Assembly (NCBI GenBank): GCA_019636475.1
Contig: JAHBXN010000001.1
Location: 372,001 to 436,000, forward strand
Length of the DNA stretch: 64,000 nt
From: Phycisphaerae bacterium
GTDB lineage: Bacteria > Planctomycetota > Phycisphaerae > UBA1845 > UTPLA1
Direction: 5' to 3'
A program made the position numbers and the translations under genes. This document shows positions 44,848-54,594 of the stretch, piece by piece (position 1 is the first letter of the stretch; every line of letters begins with the position of its first letter). The notes beneath the pieces are model-generated. The model was not told the origin of the DNA and searched no databases. It was given only the letters and a program-made list of their open reading frames with translations.

Positions 44848-47800
44848 ATGACGCTCGCACGCCTCAGCCCCGCTGCCATTGAGCCGGAGATCGGCAGGAT
44901 CGGACGCGAAATCTTCAAGCGGGCGGAGGACGCCTCCCCATCGATTTTCTCGATGGAGGCATGGCAACAGTTCGGCATGAACTGGCTGACCTCCGATGAA
45001 GACCTCAAACTCCGGTTGTTTCGCTTCATTGAGGTCATGCCGTCACTAAACGACGCGACATCAATCGCGCGGCACCTCATCGATTATCTCGAACCCAAGG
45101 CGGCCTGGCGTCGCGTGAAGGGACATCGACTCCCTGGGATACTCGAACTCGCGATCGGATTCGATCGACCGGAAAGCGCCTATGCACACTTCGTCGCATG
45201 GGCCGCACGATTCGGATGCGGCACCAGCGCGAGGCAGTTCATTGTCGGATCGACACCCGGCGAAGCGGTTGCCGCGGTCCGAAAGCTGCGTCGCAAGGGC
45301 ATGACCTTCACATTGGATGTCCTCGGCGAAACGATCATCGCTGATCGTGTGGCGCGCCATCATCAGGAACTTTATCTCGAACTCATTCGGCACCTTGGCC
45401 GCGAATCGCTCGAGTGGCGGGAAGATCCGATCCTCGATCGCACGCCCTGGGGGTCCCTGCCGAAGGTGAATGTGTCGATCAAGCTTTCGGCGATTGTCGT
45501 CAGATTCGACCCGATCGATCCCGAAGGCGTCGCTGCCGCCGTATTGGATCGCCTGCGTCCGATCTTCCGGGCCGCACGGCAGGTCGGCGCATTCATCAAC
45601 ATCGACATGGAACACTACGCGGTCAAGGACATGACGCTGGAAATCTTCAAGCGCGTCCTGAGCGAACCGGAGTTCCGCGATTGGCCCGACGTCGGCATTG
45701 TCATTCAGACCTACATGCCCGAAGGCGAAACCGACCTGCGCGAGTTGATCGGCTGGGTTCGCCGGCGCGGCACGCCGATCAGTGTTCGTATCGTGAAAGG
45801 CGCCTACTGGGATTCGGAAACCGCGACTGCCGTGCGCAATAAGTGGCCGATCCCGCTCTACACCGAGAAATGGCGTTCCGACGAATCGTTCGAGCGTGTT
45901 TCAGCATTGCTTCTGAAAAACGCTGATGTTGTTCGCCCGGCATTCGCCAGTCACAACGTCAGGTCCATTGCGGCTGTTCTGGCCATGGAGGCCACACTGG
46001 GTCTGCCCGAACGGACCCTTGAATTGCAAATGCTGACCGGCATGGGCGATCCGCTGAAGCGGGCCCTTGTCTCGATGCGCCAGCGGCTGCGAATCTACGC
46101 GCCCTTCGGCGATCTGATGACCGGCATGGCGTATCTCATCCGCCGGCTGATCGAGAACACCGCGAACGAATCCTTCCTGCGGCAGAGCTTCGGACAGCAC
46201 ATGTCGGTCGATGCGCTCCTGGCGCGTCCCGGCAGCCAACCGCCAACTTGTCCGACAATTCTGCCAGCGCCCCGCATCCAGGATCCAGAAGGGGAAGAAT
46301 GCATGGAACCGTTTAATGAATCCGCCGAGATGGATTTCTCGCGCGACGCCAACCGCGAAGCAATGAAGGCGGCGATCGCCTCAACACGCGCTCAGTTCGG
46401 CCGCAAGTACCCCGCGATCATTGCGAACGGAGGGGTTGACACGCGCGAATGGCACGAATCGCTCAATCCGTCGAATCGGAATGAGATCGTCGGCCGAACT
46501 GCCATCTGCGATCACGCTTTGGCCGATCGCGCCATAAGCGCCGCTCGAGCAGCATTCCCGAAATGGTCAGCCACACCGCCTGCGGAGCGGGCGTCCTTGC
46601 TGGATCGAGCGGCCGACCTGCTCGAATCGCGGCGATTTGAAATCTGCGCGTGGATGATTCATGAAGTCGGCAAGACCTGGCGCGAAGCACAAGCGGACTT
46701 CATGGAAACCGCCGACTATTTCCGTTTCTACGCTCGGGAAATGCGCCGCCTTTCAGCTCGACCGCGACGGCGAGACTTTCCAGGTGAGTCCAATGAGTAC
46801 AACTATCTGCCGCGCGGCGTCGTTCTGACGATCGGCCCCTATTGCTTCCCCACGTCGCTGATCGGTGGAATGACTGCCGCCGCGATTGTGACCGGCAATA
46901 CCGTCGTGATGAAACCTGCGAACGATGCCGCAGTCTGCGCCGCCCGCCTTTGCGAGATTCTGATCGAAGCCGGCCTTCCGCCGGGCGTCCTTAATTTCAC
47001 GCCCGGACCCGGCGCGGATCTGGGCGAGTTTCTCGTTCGCCACCCGGGTATCGACATGATCGCATTCACCGGGTCGTCCGCTGTCGGTCGCGGACTCATC
47101 GATCAGGCACGTTCGGCATCGACGGACCGCGGAGCGACTAAGCACATTATCGCCGAGATGGGCGGAAAGAACGCCATCATCGTCGATGACGACGCCGATC
47201 TGGATGACGCCGTGCAGGCCGTGATGGCGTCAGCCTTTGGTTACGCAGGACAAAAATGCACCGCCTGTTCGCGCGTGATCGTGGTCGGTTCGATCTACGA
47301 AGCCTTTGTCGAGAAGTTGGTCGATTCAGCGTCCGCCATCAAGCCCGGACCCGCCGACTCGCCTGCGACTTCGGTCGGTCCGCTGATCAACGAGCAAGCG
47401 CTTTCAGTTGCGGAGCGCTTCATCGAGAACGGGATGCGTGAAGCACGCTGTGTTCTCCCGCCGAAAAAAGGGGCAGGCGAAGCCGGATTTTTCATGTCCC
47501 CCGTAATCTTCTCGGATGTGCCGTGTGATGCGTTTATCGCCCGGGAGGAGTGTATGGCGCCAGTGCTGTGCATTCATCGGGCGAAATCGTTCGAGGAAGC
47601 TGTCGAAATCGCCAACTGCACGAACTACGCCCTTTGTGCCGGTCTCTACTCGCGAAGCCCGCGGCACTGCGAATTCGCCAAACTGCGCCTCCGCGCCGGC
47701 ATGATCTATGTGAATCGCAAGATCACCCTGTCGCGGGTTGACCGCCAGCCGTTCGGAGGTTTTGATCAATCCGGCCTGGGATCGAAAACCGGCGGACCGG

Positions 47801-47910
47801 ATTACCTCCAGCAATTCATGCTGCCCCGCACGATTTCCGAAAACACGGCACGCCACGGATTCACGCCGGCCACAGACGCGCACCGTGAAACCGCCTCGGC
47901 ACATGCGTGA
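44848..47910 (+). CDS. putA: Bifunctional proline dehydrogenase / L-glutamate gamma-semialdehyde dehydrogenase
   Basis: A 1020-residue two-step enzyme turning proline into glutamate. Proline dehydrogenase domain at about residues 60-440: FTLDVLGETI, VNVSIKLSAIV, FINIDMEHYAVKD, VQTYMPE-like VIQTYMPEGE, and RIVKGAYWDSE with IYAPFGD. Aldehyde dehydrogenase domain at about 510-990: NVVMKPAND-type VVMKPANDAA, AFTGSSAVGR, the general-base Glu in IAEMGGKNAIIVDDDADL and the nucleophilic Cys near residue 804 in YAGQKCTACSRVIV. It lacks the N-terminal ribbon-helix-helix DNA-binding domain and the C-terminal extension of long PutA forms, so it is a minimal form without autorepressor function. GAGGGGG about 12 nt upstream sets the start. 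Confidence 0.95.
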   Translation: MTLARLSPAAIEPEIGRIGREIFKRAEDASPSIFSMEAWQQFGMNWLTSDEDLKLRLFRFIEVMPSLNDATSIARHLIDYLEPKAAWRRVKGHRLPGILELAIGFDRPESAYAHFVAWAARFGCGTSARQFIVGSTPGEAVAAVRKLRRKGMTFTLDVLGETIIADRVARHHQELYLELIRHLGRESLEWREDPILDRTPWGSLPKVNVSIKLSAIVVRFDPIDPEGVAAAVLDRLRPIFRAARQVGAFINIDMEHYAVKDMTLEIFKRVLSEPEFRDWPDVGIVIQTYMPEGETDLRELIGWVRRRGTPISVRIVKGAYWDSETATAVRNKWPIPLYTEKWRSDESFERVSALLLKNADVVRPAFASHNVRSIAAVLAMEATLGLPERTLELQMLTGMGDPLKRALVSMRQRLRIYAPFGDLMTGMAYLIRRLIENTANESFLRQSFGQHMSVDALLARPGSQPPTCPTILPAPRIQDPEGEECMEPFNESAEMDFSRDANREAMKAAIASTRAQFGRKYPAIIANGGVDTREWHESLNPSNRNEIVGRTAICDHALADRAISAARAAFPKWSATPPAERASLLDRAADLLESRRFEICAWMIHEVGKTWREAQADFMETADYFRFYAREMRRLSARPRRRDFPGESNEYNYLPRGVVLTIGPYCFPTSLIGGMTAAAIVTGNTVVMKPANDAAVCAARLCEILIEAGLPPGVLNFTPGPGADLGEFLVRHPGIDMIAFTGSSAVGRGLIDQARSASTDRGATKHIIAEMGGKNAIIVDDDADLDDAVQAVMASAFGYAGQKCTACSRVIVVGSIYEAFVEKLVDSASAIKPGPADSPATSVGPLINEQALSVAERFIENGMREARCVLPPKKGAGEAGFFMSPVIFSDVPCDAFIAREECMAPVLCIHRAKSFEEAVEIANCTNYALCAGLYSRSPRHCEFAKLRLRAGMIYVNRKITLSRVDRQPFGGFDQSGLGSKTGGPDYLQQFMLPRTISENTARHGFTPATDAHRETASAHA

Positions 47911-48042
47911 TTTGCCGACAAGACGCCGCCTCCGATTTTCATCTGGCGAATCGCCCGCGCGATTTGGTAAACTCCGGTCCGGGCGGCGTCGTATGATCCT
48001 TCACCGGGCTACTCCGCGGGACTGAGCTCGAGGTTGACTGCC

Positions 48043-49137
48043 ATGACACGAACAAACCAAAAATCGCTCGGCATGGTTCTAGGCGTTGTGATCTTCGCCG
48101 CGGCCGCATGGTCGTTCTACGCATGGAAATTTTCGTCGACAAATCCGCCTGATGTCGGGTCCGACCAGGCGGCCTCAATTTCCAACGACGCGCCGCGGTT
48201 CGGTTCATCAGAGCCGAGTAGCACGCGGACTTCCAAGCCTGAGAACGCGCCCGACCTCGATGCCGCGATCCGGCCAAATGAGGCAACATCCATCCGGGAG
48301 TCGGTCGAAGCCACGACACCGACGGTCGCCATCGCCTCGGTCCCAACGACCGCCGACACGTCGAATCCGCTCATGCCGAGCGCCTTCGGCAACAGTGCCG
48401 CCCGCGCGCTCAAAACCGGTCGAGATGCGCTGGCCTCCGGCGAAGTCATCAAGGCTCGCGCCGCGCTGTCGCGCGCTCTCGCCCTCGGCGTGAATCCACC
48501 CGATCAGCAATTTATCCGACGCGAGCTGGATCGCCTGTCGGACGCCCTTCTCTTCAGCCGCGCAACGACGCCGGATGATCCGCTCACTGCGGTTCACGTG
48601 GTGAAAACCGGCGAGAGCCTTTTTGTGATCGCGAGGAAATACCAGATCAGCGAAGAGCTCATCATGACCCTTAACGGCATCCGCGATCGAGATTCGATTC
48701 TCGCCGGTTCGCGACTCAAAGTGATCAAAGGACCGTTCAGCGCCAGGATTTACAAATCCGCACATCGAATTGACCTCTCCTTGGGAGATGTCTTCGTGCG
48801 CAGCTTTCCTGTCGGTCTCGGAACCGACGGCGGAACCCCCACCGGCGAATGGCTCATCAAGAGCAAACTCACCAATCCGGACTGGGCCGACCCGATCTCC
48901 GGCCGATATTTTGCGGCAAACGACCCCGAGAACCCGATCGGCGAACGCTGGATCAGCCTCGAGTGCATTTCGGGCGAATGCATGGGGCGGATCGGCTTCG
49001 GCATTCACGGTACCATCGATCCGAAAAGCATCGGCGCTGATATGTCGATGGGATGCGTCCGACTCGGACCGGACGAGGTGGCATTCGTCTTCGATCTGCT
49101 CGTGCCCAAGTACTCTCGCGTGATGATCCTGCAATGA
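48043..49137 (+). CDS. LysM-containing L,D-transpeptidase (YkuD family)
   Basis: A 364-residue protein. One N-terminal membrane helix (MVLGVVIFAAAAWSFYAW) anchors it; a Ser/Thr/Pro-rich linker of about 80 residues follows, then helical repeats. A LysM peptidoglycan-binding motif spans residues 184-230 (HVVKTGESLFVIARKYQISEE...LAGSRLKVI). The YkuD catalytic domain follows, with GIHGTIDPKSIG and the nucleophile in MSMGCVRLGPDEV (Cys near 337). It forms 3-3 peptidoglycan cross-links or anchors proteins to the wall in the periplasm. Its presence implies a peptidoglycan wall. GAGG lies about 11 nt before the ATG. Confidence 0.92.
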   Translation: MTRTNQKSLGMVLGVVIFAAAAWSFYAWKFSSTNPPDVGSDQAASISNDAPRFGSSEPSSTRTSKPENAPDLDAAIRPNEATSIRESVEATTPTVAIASVPTTADTSNPLMPSAFGNSAARALKTGRDALASGEVIKARAALSRALALGVNPPDQQFIRRELDRLSDALLFSRATTPDDPLTAVHVVKTGESLFVIARKYQISEELIMTLNGIRDRDSILAGSRLKVIKGPFSARIYKSAHRIDLSLGDVFVRSFPVGLGTDGGTPTGEWLIKSKLTNPDWADPISGRYFAANDPENPIGERWISLECISGECMGRIGFGIHGTIDPKSIGADMSMGCVRLGPDEVAFVFDLLVPKYSRVMILQ

Positions 49138-49168
49138 TGTCGCGCGAAATTCGGCCGTCCCGTTGCGC

Positions 49169-52100
49169 TCACGGATCGATCCGTTCCAGCATGACAAGCA
49201 TCCCCAGCAGATGGCGTTGACCAGGTGCGGGGCTCAAAGGCGGCTCCCGCATTGGCATCAGACCGACATACGACGCAAAAGCCGCATATCGAACCGTGAC
49301 GCGAAGCGGTGTCACGGAAAGCCTGCTCAAATCGACCGTCGAGAACAGCCCCGATTCCGCAAGCAATTTCGCCGCATAGGTCGTCAGATCAAGCGTCGCA
49401 AAATCCTCACCTGGCTCGTCCAGCACCGGCCGATTAGACGGTAACACCACCGGTCCCACTGCCGTCTGAAGTTCGAATCCCGCCAGCCCAGTCGGCCCCG
49501 GCCAGCCCCAACCATTCGCCCCCAACAGATCGGCGTTCGGATCGGCCAGCGCCGGGATCGACCCTTCCGGTCGCCGAACTGGTCTCAACTTCGAACGCGA
49601 ACGACCGCGTCCGATCTCGCCATTCTCCCAATAGACCTGATAATCATTGCCGGTATCACTGGACGACAGTCGGACCGCCGGACCATACATGGTCACCCGG
49701 CGCGGCGCCCGCCAGCGAATGGCGGACAATTGCACATCCTCGGACTGCGAGTGGATCGGATAATCAACCGCCTCGATCACCTCAGCCACGATGACAACAC
49801 CATAATTTCCATCGACGAGTTGTGCTCTTCGCAGGTCCAGTTCCGAAAGCGTCGCCCGTCGTGTGGCCGGATTCTTCTCCGCAACGAAAACCTGTCGGTC
49901 CTGGGCCGTGAAATGGCCTGCCTCAAAAAGGATGCGCTGCGCGGCAATCGCCTGAGTCGGACGCATCACGCTCACCATTTCCGCGAACGCTTGAAAATCG
50001 ATGCCGGTCTTCATCGCGGCGATCAGCCGCCAATGCTCAGCAACGGGCGTCTCTGCCGAACGCCGACCCAGCCACGTCAACAGTGTTTCTACAATTGGCA
50101 AGCCCTCAGGGCGAAGCAAACGGCCGCACAGCCCAAGCATACCGTCGGACAGCGCCGTCTTCGGTCGATCAAGAAGTGCCGTGATGATGGCCGCTGTCTC
50201 TTCCGTCGTTGCATTCGAGCCACTGACCGCGTCGGCCGCGATTGTCGGATACCCCGCCCGAATCAGAATCGAAGCGGCGTCAATCCGCTGGCTCATGCTT
50301 CCTGTTCGCGCCGCCTCAGCAAGACCGGCGATCATCGGATCATCCATTCGCAGCCGCACATTCAGAGGGAAAACGCCGTGTCCTGGCTCGTCCCCCAACA
50401 GTCGCGCATCCGACACGAATCGCTCGCCCTGCTCGACCACCAGATCGAATACCGCCCGCTTCAGGCCGCGCTGCCTTGGCATCGCTTCAATCCCGGTATT
50501 GACAATATCTGCAAACGTACGAGAGAAGATCAGATCGCCCAGCGCAGCCGGTTGTAGTACGGTGAGAAGTGAGATCCGATCCGAATTCGACTTGAGCTCC
50601 CGCCACTTAAGGAGCAGCGGATCGCGCGGGTCGCTCAGTTCCAGTCCAAGTGATCGCACATGCCGGGCGACCTCTGCCGCCGACGACTGCTGCACATGCT
50701 TCATGATTGTCAGGAGTGCCGTAACCGCGTCATCACGGCGCATGCCGCCCAGTTGGCGGAGCGCAGCCATCTGTGCATTCTGCGACATCCGGCTGAATTC
50801 AGACCAATCAACCTTCATTCGCAGTCGCCGCATCGTGACCAGCGCTGCCTCGCATTCCTCGACTGACCCGTTGCTGCACATCGACAGCAACAGCGACTTG
50901 ATCATTGCCGAATCGCCCGCAACGGATTCCACACCATGCTCGCCAATCAGCTTGATCCATTTCAGCTTCAACTCGTGCGGCAGCGATTGCAGCTGCGCCA
51001 TCGCAGCCATCGGCACCTCCCGGCGAGACGCAATGTACCGCCAGACCGCCCGATCGATTCGGTGGTCACCTCGATTAACCAGGGCGATCACGCCCGGATC
51101 GACCGTGCGGGCCCAGTTCCCAATCCGATCTGCCGTCACCTGCGCACGAACCATCCCCAGCGTTTCGACACTCAATTCCACCATGGCCGCGGACCGCCCC
51201 CCCATATGCCGCAACGCCTGCACCAATTCCGGCGCATCCGGTTCGAGACGGCCGCCCTTCGTCCGAATTTCCGGTATCGATCGAATAAATGCCAGATCGA
51301 TCACGTCCGCCGATCCGTCGCCCCATTCCAGAACAATCTCCCTCTGTCCAGGTTCCGGCTCAAGGACGAGCACCGCCCAGCCCGCCGGCCGCTCCGCCTC
51401 AGAACGCGACCGCACAGCCTCCTGCTTCCATTTTTCCCCGTCGCGAACACGTGGAAGCAAATTGTTCTTCCAGACAACCTGAACCTCGCCACCGGCGATG
51501 GATTTTAACTCCATGCGCTCGAACACGATTGATTCGGTCCATGACTGAAGTACCGCGGCCGTCGGCTGACGATGGAATGAATACACGCCGTAATAGGCCG
51601 GCCGATCGCGCTTCGACAGAAGCAGACGCGACAGCACACGCGGCGCGACATCCGATTCGTAATGCAGCGGCAGAAGTAAAAACTCCCGGCCCGCCTGTGC
51701 CTCCACCTCCGCGCCCTGATCCACGATTCGCGAAAGGAACAGGCTCGTCTCAATCGCCGGCGTCAGATCCAACCGAATCCATGAGGCAAGTGAGACATTC
51801 CAGAGTGCCGCAAGCTGCCTCACTTCTGTCAGAGTGGGATCGGCAAACGCCGCTCGACGCAGCGTCTCGCGTGCGTCGGCCTTCAGCCCCGCGGCATCAG
51901 CCCACTTGGCGAGTTCCAGCAATCCCGCGCCCGACGACGACTCCGCCGAGTTAAACCTCTGCCGAAAAATCAGCTTGTTCCAGAAAATCTGGTACTCCGC
52001 CGATCCCGTGTCGCACACCCGCGCCTTCAAGCCTGGATCAAGCACGACCAGTCGTTCCACGCACTGAACCGCGAGGATGGCCATGTCAGAATGGAAATAC

Positions 52101-52393
52101 CCCTCGCACCATCGACGCAGTACCGCGGGCTCGATGCACGAATTGATCTCGGCCACTTCGTCCATTGTGCGTCGAACGGCCGCGACATCGTCGGGCGAAA
52201 ATATCAGCTCCCTGGGCCCGTCGGCCGTGCCTGATTTCAATCGGACGGACGTCGGCGATTCCTCGACCACGCGCCCTGCGAAGGAAGTGCCATCCTTCAA
52301 TCGGACAATCTCGGCATTTGACGGGCTCGAAGCGACCAGGACGCCGATCACGCTGATGAGAAGCAGCTGGATGCCGGAAAAATCCCGATTCAT
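49169..52393 (-). CDS. Large secreted protein of unknown function with helical repeats
   Basis: A 1074-residue exported protein. Signal peptide: LLLISVIGVLVASSPSNAE. A small N-terminal beta domain follows: IVRLKDGTSFAGRVVEES, SVRLKSG and ELIFSPDDVAAV, resembling the Sm/SH3-like domains that start many planctomycete secreted proteins. From about residue 400 to 850 the sequence is a series of helical pairs with HEAT-like spacing (for example GDSAMIKSLLLSMCSNGS, RRDDAVTALLTIMKHVQQ, DAASILIRAGYPTIAADA). The C-terminal 200 residues are beta-rich. No enzyme motif was found. The start has only a weak Shine-Dalgarno; a TATAAT lies upstream at 52478-52483 on the minus strand. Confidence 0.75.
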   Translation of the reverse strand: MNRDFSGIQLLLISVIGVLVASSPSNAEIVRLKDGTSFAGRVVEESPTSVRLKSGTADGPRELIFSPDDVAAVRRTMDEVAEINSCIEPAVLRRWCEGYFHSDMAILAVQCVERLVVLDPGLKARVCDTGSAEYQIFWNKLIFRQRFNSAESSSGAGLLELAKWADAAGLKADARETLRRAAFADPTLTEVRQLAALWNVSLASWIRLDLTPAIETSLFLSRIVDQGAEVEAQAGREFLLLPLHYESDVAPRVLSRLLLSKRDRPAYYGVYSFHRQPTAAVLQSWTESIVFERMELKSIAGGEVQVVWKNNLLPRVRDGEKWKQEAVRSRSEAERPAGWAVLVLEPEPGQREIVLEWGDGSADVIDLAFIRSIPEIRTKGGRLEPDAPELVQALRHMGGRSAAMVELSVETLGMVRAQVTADRIGNWARTVDPGVIALVNRGDHRIDRAVWRYIASRREVPMAAMAQLQSLPHELKLKWIKLIGEHGVESVAGDSAMIKSLLLSMCSNGSVEECEAALVTMRRLRMKVDWSEFSRMSQNAQMAALRQLGGMRRDDAVTALLTIMKHVQQSSAAEVARHVRSLGLELSDPRDPLLLKWRELKSNSDRISLLTVLQPAALGDLIFSRTFADIVNTGIEAMPRQRGLKRAVFDLVVEQGERFVSDARLLGDEPGHGVFPLNVRLRMDDPMIAGLAEAARTGSMSQRIDAASILIRAGYPTIAADAVSGSNATTEETAAIITALLDRPKTALSDGMLGLCGRLLRPEGLPIVETLLTWLGRRSAETPVAEHWRLIAAMKTGIDFQAFAEMVSVMRPTQAIAAQRILFEAGHFTAQDRQVFVAEKNPATRRATLSELDLRRAQLVDGNYGVVIVAEVIEAVDYPIHSQSEDVQLSAIRWRAPRRVTMYGPAVRLSSSDTGNDYQVYWENGEIGRGRSRSKLRPVRRPEGSIPALADPNADLLGANGWGWPGPTGLAGFELQTAVGPVVLPSNRPVLDEPGEDFATLDLTTYAAKLLAESGLFSTVDLSRLSVTPLRVTVRYAAFASYVGLMPMREPPLSPAPGQRHLLGMLVMLERIDP

Positions 52394-52477
52394 TCAACAA
52401 TTCCAAGGCATTCCAAGTGCAGACTTGCCGGCCCCGCGGCGGATCATTCTCCTGCGCACAATCGCGGTATCCGCAGT

Positions 52478-52483
52478 ATTATA
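52478..52483 (-). promoter_or_regulatory. Candidate -10 element for the 1074-residue protein gene
   Basis: Minus-strand TATAAT preceded by CG, 85 bases upstream of the start at 52393. No clear -35. It lies just before the endonuclease V start on the other strand. Confidence 0.35.
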
Positions 52484-52505
52484 CGAGCAAACTCGGTTCG
52501 CGCGC

Positions 52506-53186
52506 ATGAACCTGCCCACTCCGATACACGACTGGAACCAGACACCTGCGGCAGCAATCCAGCTCCAGAGACAACTCGCCGCGCGAATCATCGAATCGCC
52601 GCTCCCCCGTGCTGCGCGCCTCGCTGCCGGCGGCGACGTGGCGTTTAATTCTGAAGGCGATCGGCTGATTGCGGCGTGGGTCGTCTGGGACATCGCAGCA
52701 CACACGATCGTCGAGACCGCATTCGCACATCAAAACGTGACCTTTCCCTATGTGCCCGGCCTGCTCAGCTTCCGCGAGGCGCCGGCACTCATCGAGGCAG
52801 CGAGGCTGCTGTCACGTGAACCTGATGTGTTTATCCTCGATGGGCATGGGAAGTCACACCCCAGGCGATTCGGCCTTGCATGCCACGTCGGCTTGTTTCT
52901 CGACCGACCGGCCATCGGCTGTGCGAAGAGCCGTCTTTGCGGTCAACATCGTGAGCCGGGGTCTCGGGCGGGCGGTTCGTGCAGGCTCGTCGTGGATGGT
53001 GAAACTCTGGGACGGGTCGTCCGTACCCGCGAAGGCGCCAAACCAATCTATATCAGCATTGGACACCGGATGGTACTCGCCAATGCAGTTTCAGTGACAC
53101 GCCGGTGCTGCATGGGTTACCGGATGCCCGAACCGACCCGGCAGGCACACTTGCTGGTTACCCGCCTGCGAACTGAATTGTTCTGA
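52506..53186 (+). CDS. nfi: Endonuclease V (deoxyinosine-specific)
   Basis: A 226-residue repair nuclease that cuts near deoxyinosine in DNA. Catalytic residues are in place: the Asp of GGDVAFN, the Glu of the YVPGLLSFREAPALIEA motif, and the Asp of FILDGHGKSHPRRFGLA. CHVGLFLDRPAIGCAKSRLCG also fits the family. A longer frame reaches 52077, antisense to the neighbouring gene, but ATG 52506 gives the normal N-terminus. The gene is divergent from the 1074-residue protein gene and converges with the flagellar operon end. Confidence 0.93.
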   Translation: MNLPTPIHDWNQTPAAAIQLQRQLAARIIESPLPRAARLAAGGDVAFNSEGDRLIAAWVVWDIAAHTIVETAFAHQNVTFPYVPGLLSFREAPALIEAARLLSREPDVFILDGHGKSHPRRFGLACHVGLFLDRPAIGCAKSRLCGQHREPGSRAGGSCRLVVDGETLGRVVRTREGAKPIYISIGHRMVLANAVSVTRRCCMGYRMPEPTRQAHLLVTRLRTELF

Positions 53187-53241
53187 GGCAAATGCTCGTC
53201 GCGCCCCAATGGGACATTCGCGACATCGGATGAGATTCGGA

Positions 53242-53559
53242 TCACGCGGAAAGATCGAGATGAGGGCGGCCATCAGGGTCGATACGGACGCCCGTTGAGT
53301 CGTGTGTCTCACTCTCCGACTCTTCCGGCGGCGCGTCGAAACGGCCCTGACCGCCCGTGCCGGCGGTGTCGGCATGCACTTCGTTGTCGTCTGTATCAGT
53401 CGCTTCGATTTCGATGATATCGGCGCTGCCTTGCCCGGTGAGACGGCGTGAAGCGTCCGTGCGAAGGTTATCCTCGTTCTCTCGCTCGCGCGATTGAACC
53501 TGCTGGGCGGCGCCGGACTGTAGCACCGAGCCGATCGAATTGGGCGGAATGGCCGACAT
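53242..53559 (-). CDS. Small acidic hypothetical protein at the end of the flagellar operon
   Basis: A 105-residue, strongly acidic, probably disordered protein. The first 25 residues (MSAIPPNSIGSVLQSGAAQQ) look like a conserved short motif; the rest is Asp/Glu/Thr-rich (IIEIEATDTDDNEVHADTA). No family recognised. GGGAG lies about 9 nt upstream of the ATG. It is 127 bases downstream of the sigma factor gene on the same strand, so it may be the last gene of the flagellar operon. Confidence 0.6.
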   Translation of the reverse strand: MSAIPPNSIGSVLQSGAAQQVQSRERENEDNLRTDASRRLTGQGSADIIEIEATDTDDNEVHADTAGTGGQGRFDAPPEESESETHDSTGVRIDPDGRPHLDLSA

Positions 53560-53686
53560 CGAAGGACTCCCGTCGAGAATCAGTTCCGGCTGTGCATCGC
53601 CGCGGTCATGACATTGACCACCGCATCCGCCAGTGCGCCCCCCCCGCAGGCCGCTCCGCGGGTTCGGTCGGCGCGAGGTAAGTGGC

Positions 53687-54460
53687 CTACATTCTGAATT
53701 CCTTGTCGCGCTGCTTCAACTGGAACCGCAGTCGTTCAACGATGGCCGAGTGCATCTGACTCACCCGGCTTTCCGAAAGATCGAGCGTCACCCCGATCTC
53801 CTTCATGGTCATTTCCTCATAGTAGTATAACACAAGAATCAGTCGCTCAGTCGAGGAAAGGCCTTGCTGAATCAAACGCTTCAGGTCCGATTTCTGAATC
53901 TCCTTCACGGGATTCACGGCTCGTTCGTCACGGAGCACTTCGATTTCCGAGACTTCCCGCGAGGAATCACCGGCGAAGGCCTTTCGCGAAAGCGATGTCA
54001 TCGACACCGCGTTGCCGTCCCGCGAAATTCGCTTGAATTCATCCGGCGCAACGCCGATCCGCTCGGCCACTTCGCGCTCGCTGGGCATGCGACCCAGTTC
54101 GGACTGAAGCTCCTTGGTTGCGTTCTGAATCTTCTGCGACCGATTGCGAACCAGGCGCGGCACCCAGTCCATGGAACGAAGCTCATCCAGAATCGCGCCA
54201 CGAATGCGCGGCGAACAGTATGTCTCGAACTTCACACCGCGATCCATATCGAACGCCTCGATGGCGTCGATCAGACCGAACATGCCCGCGCTGATCAGGT
54301 CGTCGAGTTCGACTTCCGTCGGCAGCTTGGTATGAATACGCTCCGCGTTGAATCGAACAATATGCATGTATTGTTCGATCAGCGTGTTGCGGAGTTCGTC
54401 ATCCGGTTCTTTCTTGTACTGTTTCCAGACTTTCGAGACGTCAATTTCCGAAGCGAGCAT
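53687..54460 (-). CDS. fliA: FliA/WhiG-type sigma factor (sigma-28)
   Basis: A 257-residue alternative sigma factor that directs late flagellar gene transcription. Region 2: MHIVRFNAERIHTKLPTEVE, DLISAGMFGLIDAIEAFDMD and FETYCSPRIRGAILDELR. Region 3: LGRMPSEREVAERIG. Region 4 helix-turn-helix: MTMKEIGVTLDLSESRVSQ. The FETYCSPRIRGAILDELR sequence with AILDELR is typical of the WhiG/FliA group. AGGAG about 8 nt upstream. Located beside flhF/flhG; no anti-sigma flgM was seen in the window. Confidence 0.95.
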   Translation of the reverse strand: MLASEIDVSKVWKQYKKEPDDELRNTLIEQYMHIVRFNAERIHTKLPTEVELDDLISAGMFGLIDAIEAFDMDRGVKFETYCSPRIRGAILDELRSMDWVPRLVRNRSQKIQNATKELQSELGRMPSEREVAERIGVAPDEFKRISRDGNAVSMTSLSRKAFAGDSSREVSEIEVLRDERAVNPVKEIQKSDLKRLIQQGLSSTERLILVLYYYEEMTMKEIGVTLDLSESRVSQMHSAIVERLRFQLKQRDKEFRM

Positions 54461-54594
54461 TCGAAGAAACTCCTGTCCGACTCGGGCGAGAAGGTCGGGC
54501 GCTTTGATTCAAGAACCATCAGGTCAACGTCGTGGCTGCCGGGCGGGGTCGCGGTGCGAAAGATGTCAGGCTCACGGCATCTGACATGACGCAG

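Noticed and set aside
44848-45200. N-terminal DNA-binding domain of long PutA proteins
   Set aside because: The N-terminus goes directly into the helical start of the proline dehydrogenase region; no ribbon-helix-helix sequence is present.
50001-51482. 493-codon plus-strand frame, Arg/Ser-rich
   Set aside because: Antisense to the 1074-residue secreted protein; extreme Ser/Arg content is typical of an out-of-phase reading of GC-rich DNA.
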